15,036 nt of DNA from contig CAZTLX010000094.1 of the NCBI GenBank assembly GCA_964614575.1, forward strand, positions 1-15,036, given 5' to 3'. A program made the position numbers and the translations under genes. The notes beneath the pieces were generated by a model. The model worked only from the letters and a program-made list of their open reading frames with translations. It ran no database searches and was not told the DNA's origin. The stretch is from JBGTLW01 sp964614575. GTDB lineage: Bacteria; Planctomycetota; Phycisphaerae; Phycisphaerales; Phycisphaeraceae. Below are positions 13,717 through 15,036 of this stretch, one piece after another; position 1 is the first letter of the stretch; every line of letters begins with the position of its first letter.

Positions 13717-13960
13717 GGGTGAACCGCCAAGACGCGAAGACGCGGAGGACGCCGAGGAAGGCAACAGGAAGTAACCACAGATTTCACAGATGACTCAGAT
13801 TCGGAATGAGCCACAAGAAGTCGCAAAAGGCACAAAAAAAGAAACTACATACTTCTGTAACTTTTGTGCTTTTTTGCGGCCACCTGCCTTGAATCTGTGT
13901 CATCTGCGCAATCTGTGGTTAACCGCCTTCTGCTTACTTGGCGTCTTGGCGGTTCAACCC
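13717..13960. repeat. Nested imperfect inverted-repeat element between convergent genes
   Basis: Three pairs of arms nest symmetrically. Outer: TGAACCGCCAAGACGC (13720-13735) with GCGTCTTGGCGGTTCA (13941-13956), a perfect 16 bp that extends to GGG/CCC with one bulge. Middle: the 31 bases 13772-13802 and 13891-13921 match at 28 positions and consist of short CACAGAT/CAGATT units. Inner: 13822-13837 and 13862-13878, pairing through GCAC and A/T runs. The loop is about 24 bases. No coding capacity is visible. The element fills the whole gap between the radical SAM and GH95 genes, and its right arm contains the GH95 stop codon. Such CACAGATT-type intergenic palindromes are, from memory, common in Planctomycetes, Verrucomicrobia and related genomes. 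Confidence 0.88.
13830..13875 (+). terminator. Probable terminator of the radical SAM gene inside the palindrome
   Basis: GCACAAAA (13830-13837) pairs with TTTTGTGC (13862-13869), followed at once by six Ts (13870-13875). On the plus strand this resembles a rho-independent terminator, although the loop is long (24 bases) and the stem only moderately GC-rich. Confidence 0.4.
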
Positions 13961-15036
13961 ACTTCGAGGGGTTGCCCCGCGGTCAGGTGGATCGTTTGCG
14001 CGGCGCGGCCGGGGGCGGTGAGGGTGAGGGTCTGGTCGCGGTCGGCGGTGAGGGTGGCGGTGGTGAGTTGGCCGTTGGCCCAGGTCATCTCCACAGTGAT
14101 GCCGCCGCTTCCGGGGTTGCCGCGGGCGCGCAGGCCGCGGGCCGAGCCTTCGGCCCAGGCTTCGGGCAGCGCGGGCAGCAGGGCGACGATGCGTTGGCCT
14201 TGTTCATCGCTGTCGTGCGATTGCAGCAGCATCTCCGCGATCGCGGCGCACCCGCCGAAGTTGCCATCGATCTGGAAGGGCGGGTGGGTGTCCCACAGGT
14301 TCGACAAGGTGCATTCGGCGAGCAGGCGATGCAGGGCGCGGTGGGCCTTCTCGGCGTCGTGCAGGCGGGCGTAGAAGTTGATCATCCACGCCTGCGACCA
14401 GCCCGTGTGCCCGCCGCCGTGCGCGAGTCGGCGTTCGAGGGTCTTGGCCGCCGCGGCCGCGAGGTCGGGCGTCGCGGTGGGGCTGATCTGCGTGCCCGGG
14501 TGCAGCCCGAAGAGGTGCGAGACGTGGCGATGCCCCGGCTCCGGCTCGTCGTAATCCTCCGGCCATTCCATCAACTGCCCGTGCTTGCCGATCTGGTTTG
14601 GCGGCAGCTTGGCCGCGGCTTCGTCTAACTGGGCGCGCCATGCATCATCGACGCCGAGTTCGCGCGACGCGGCGGCCGTGTGCGCAAACAACTCGCGGAT
14701 AATCTGGCTGTCCATCGTCGGGCCCATGCACAGGTGACCCACCGAGCCGTCCGGCAGCGCATAGCGGTTCTCCGGCGAGGAGGAGGGGCCGCTCAATAAC
14801 CGGCCATCGTGATCTTCATAGAGATAATCGAGGAAGAACGCGCACGCCTCGCGCAGGATCGGGTACGCCACATCTTCCAGGAACGCGCGGTCGCCGGTGA
14901 ACAGGTAATGCTCCCAGAGGTGATCGCACAGCCACGCGCCACCGGTCGGCCACAGGCCGCAGGTCGCGCCGTCGCCCGGCACGGCAAAGCCCCAGATGTC
15001 GCTGATGTGATGCGCCACCCAGCCGCGCAGGCCGTA
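13954..15036 (-). CDS. GH95 alpha-L-fucosidase, C-terminal part (partial at the right edge)
   Basis: About 360 residues are present. The frame stays open to the window edge (codons read YGLRGW before VAHHISD), so the GTG at 15018 is not the real start; full-length GH95 enzymes are about 750-800 residues. This inverting glycosidase releases terminal alpha-L-fucose from glycans. Visible landmarks of the (alpha/alpha)6 barrel, in fragment numbering, are HHISDIW (9-15), SGPSSSPEN with the catalytic Glu near 89, GHRHVSHLFGLHPG, HTGWSQAWM and FQIDGNFGG with the catalytic Asp, then IAEMLLQS and the C-terminal beta domain ending LTAGQPLEVG. The asparagine pair that assists the Asp lies in the missing N-terminal half. 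The stop codon belongs to the arm of the 13717-13960 inverted repeat. No neighbouring transporter or sulfatase is visible. Confidence 0.95.
   Translation of the reverse strand, partial: YGLRGWVAHHISDIWGFAVPGDGATCGLWPTGGAWLCDHLWEHYLFTGDRAFLEDVAYPILREACAFFLDYLYEDHDGRLLSGPSSSPENRYALPDGSVGHLCMGPTMDSQIIRELFAHTAAASRELGVDDAWRAQLDEAAAKLPPNQIGKHGQLMEWPEDYDEPEPGHRHVSHLFGLHPGTQISPTATPDLAAAAAKTLERRLAHGGGHTGWSQAWMINFYARLHDAEKAHRALHRLLAECTLSNLWDTHPPFQIDGNFGGCAAIAEMLLQSHDSDEQGQRIVALLPALPEAWAEGSARGLRARGNPGSGGITVEMTWANGQLTTATLTADRDQTLTLTAPGRAAQTIHLTAGQPLEVG

Noticed and set aside
13772..13921. CRISPR-like array, because of repeated CACAGAT units
   Set aside because: The units are very short, irregularly spaced and arranged as inverted arms; there are no uniform repeats and spacers.

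Overview
The window looks like chromosomal DNA of a GC-rich, probably heterotrophic member of the Planctomycetota, most likely Phycisphaerae-like. This is inferred from the GC-rich coding style, frequent starts without a Shine-Dalgarno sequence, and the gene mix (Gfo/Idh/MocA oxidoreductase, GH95 fucosidase, PilZ protein, large M16 peptidase, PA0069-type radical SAM protein). No single marker proves the lineage. The strands carry many independent single genes rather than long operons. I see no IS element, CRISPR array, tRNA or rRNA.

Layout. (1) 1-1383 +: C-terminal part of carbamoyl-phosphate synthase large subunit (carB), running in from the left. (2) 1338-2153 -: AraC-family regulator, overlapping carB tail to tail. 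(3) 2256-3641 +: Gfo/Idh/MocA sugar-type oxidoreductase, divergent from the AraC gene; between them lie two TGTCAAGC half-sites exactly 21 bp apart, just upstream of a TATAAC -10. (4) 3698-4168 -: PilZ-domain protein with a leader rich in inverted repeats. (5) 4458-4721 -: tiny lipoprotein with its own promoter and a clear intrinsic terminator. (6) 4923-5849 +: AEC-type permease. (7) 5973-6434 -: small exported protein with a Lys/Ala/Glu-rich tail and an intrinsic terminator. (8) 6746-9547 +: exported two-module M16 zinc peptidase. (9) 9672-10421 -: family 2 glycosyltransferase. (10) 10570-11195 +: ParD/ParE-like toxin-antitoxin pair overlapping by ATGA. (11) 11222-12457 - and 12540-13712 +: divergent Y-family DNA polymerase and radical SAM protein of the PA0069/spore photoproduct lyase-like group. 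(12) 13717-13960: a nested, imperfect inverted-repeat element filling the gap between convergent genes. (13) 13954-15036 -: C-terminal part of a GH95 alpha-L-fucosidase, running out of the window on the right.

The most interesting part is the 82-bp gap between the translesion-type polymerase and the radical SAM gene. It holds two copies of an 18-bp direct repeat (17 of 18 identical), one placed on each of the two divergent core promoters, and both transcripts would be leaderless or nearly so. This looks like a two-gene DNA-damage regulon under a shared repressor whose operator I do not recognise. A second readable regulatory circuit is the AraC gene with the divergent Gfo/Idh gene. Together with the GH95 gene, the latter suggests a carbohydrate-degrading lifestyle, although the two are not neighbours and need not be linked.
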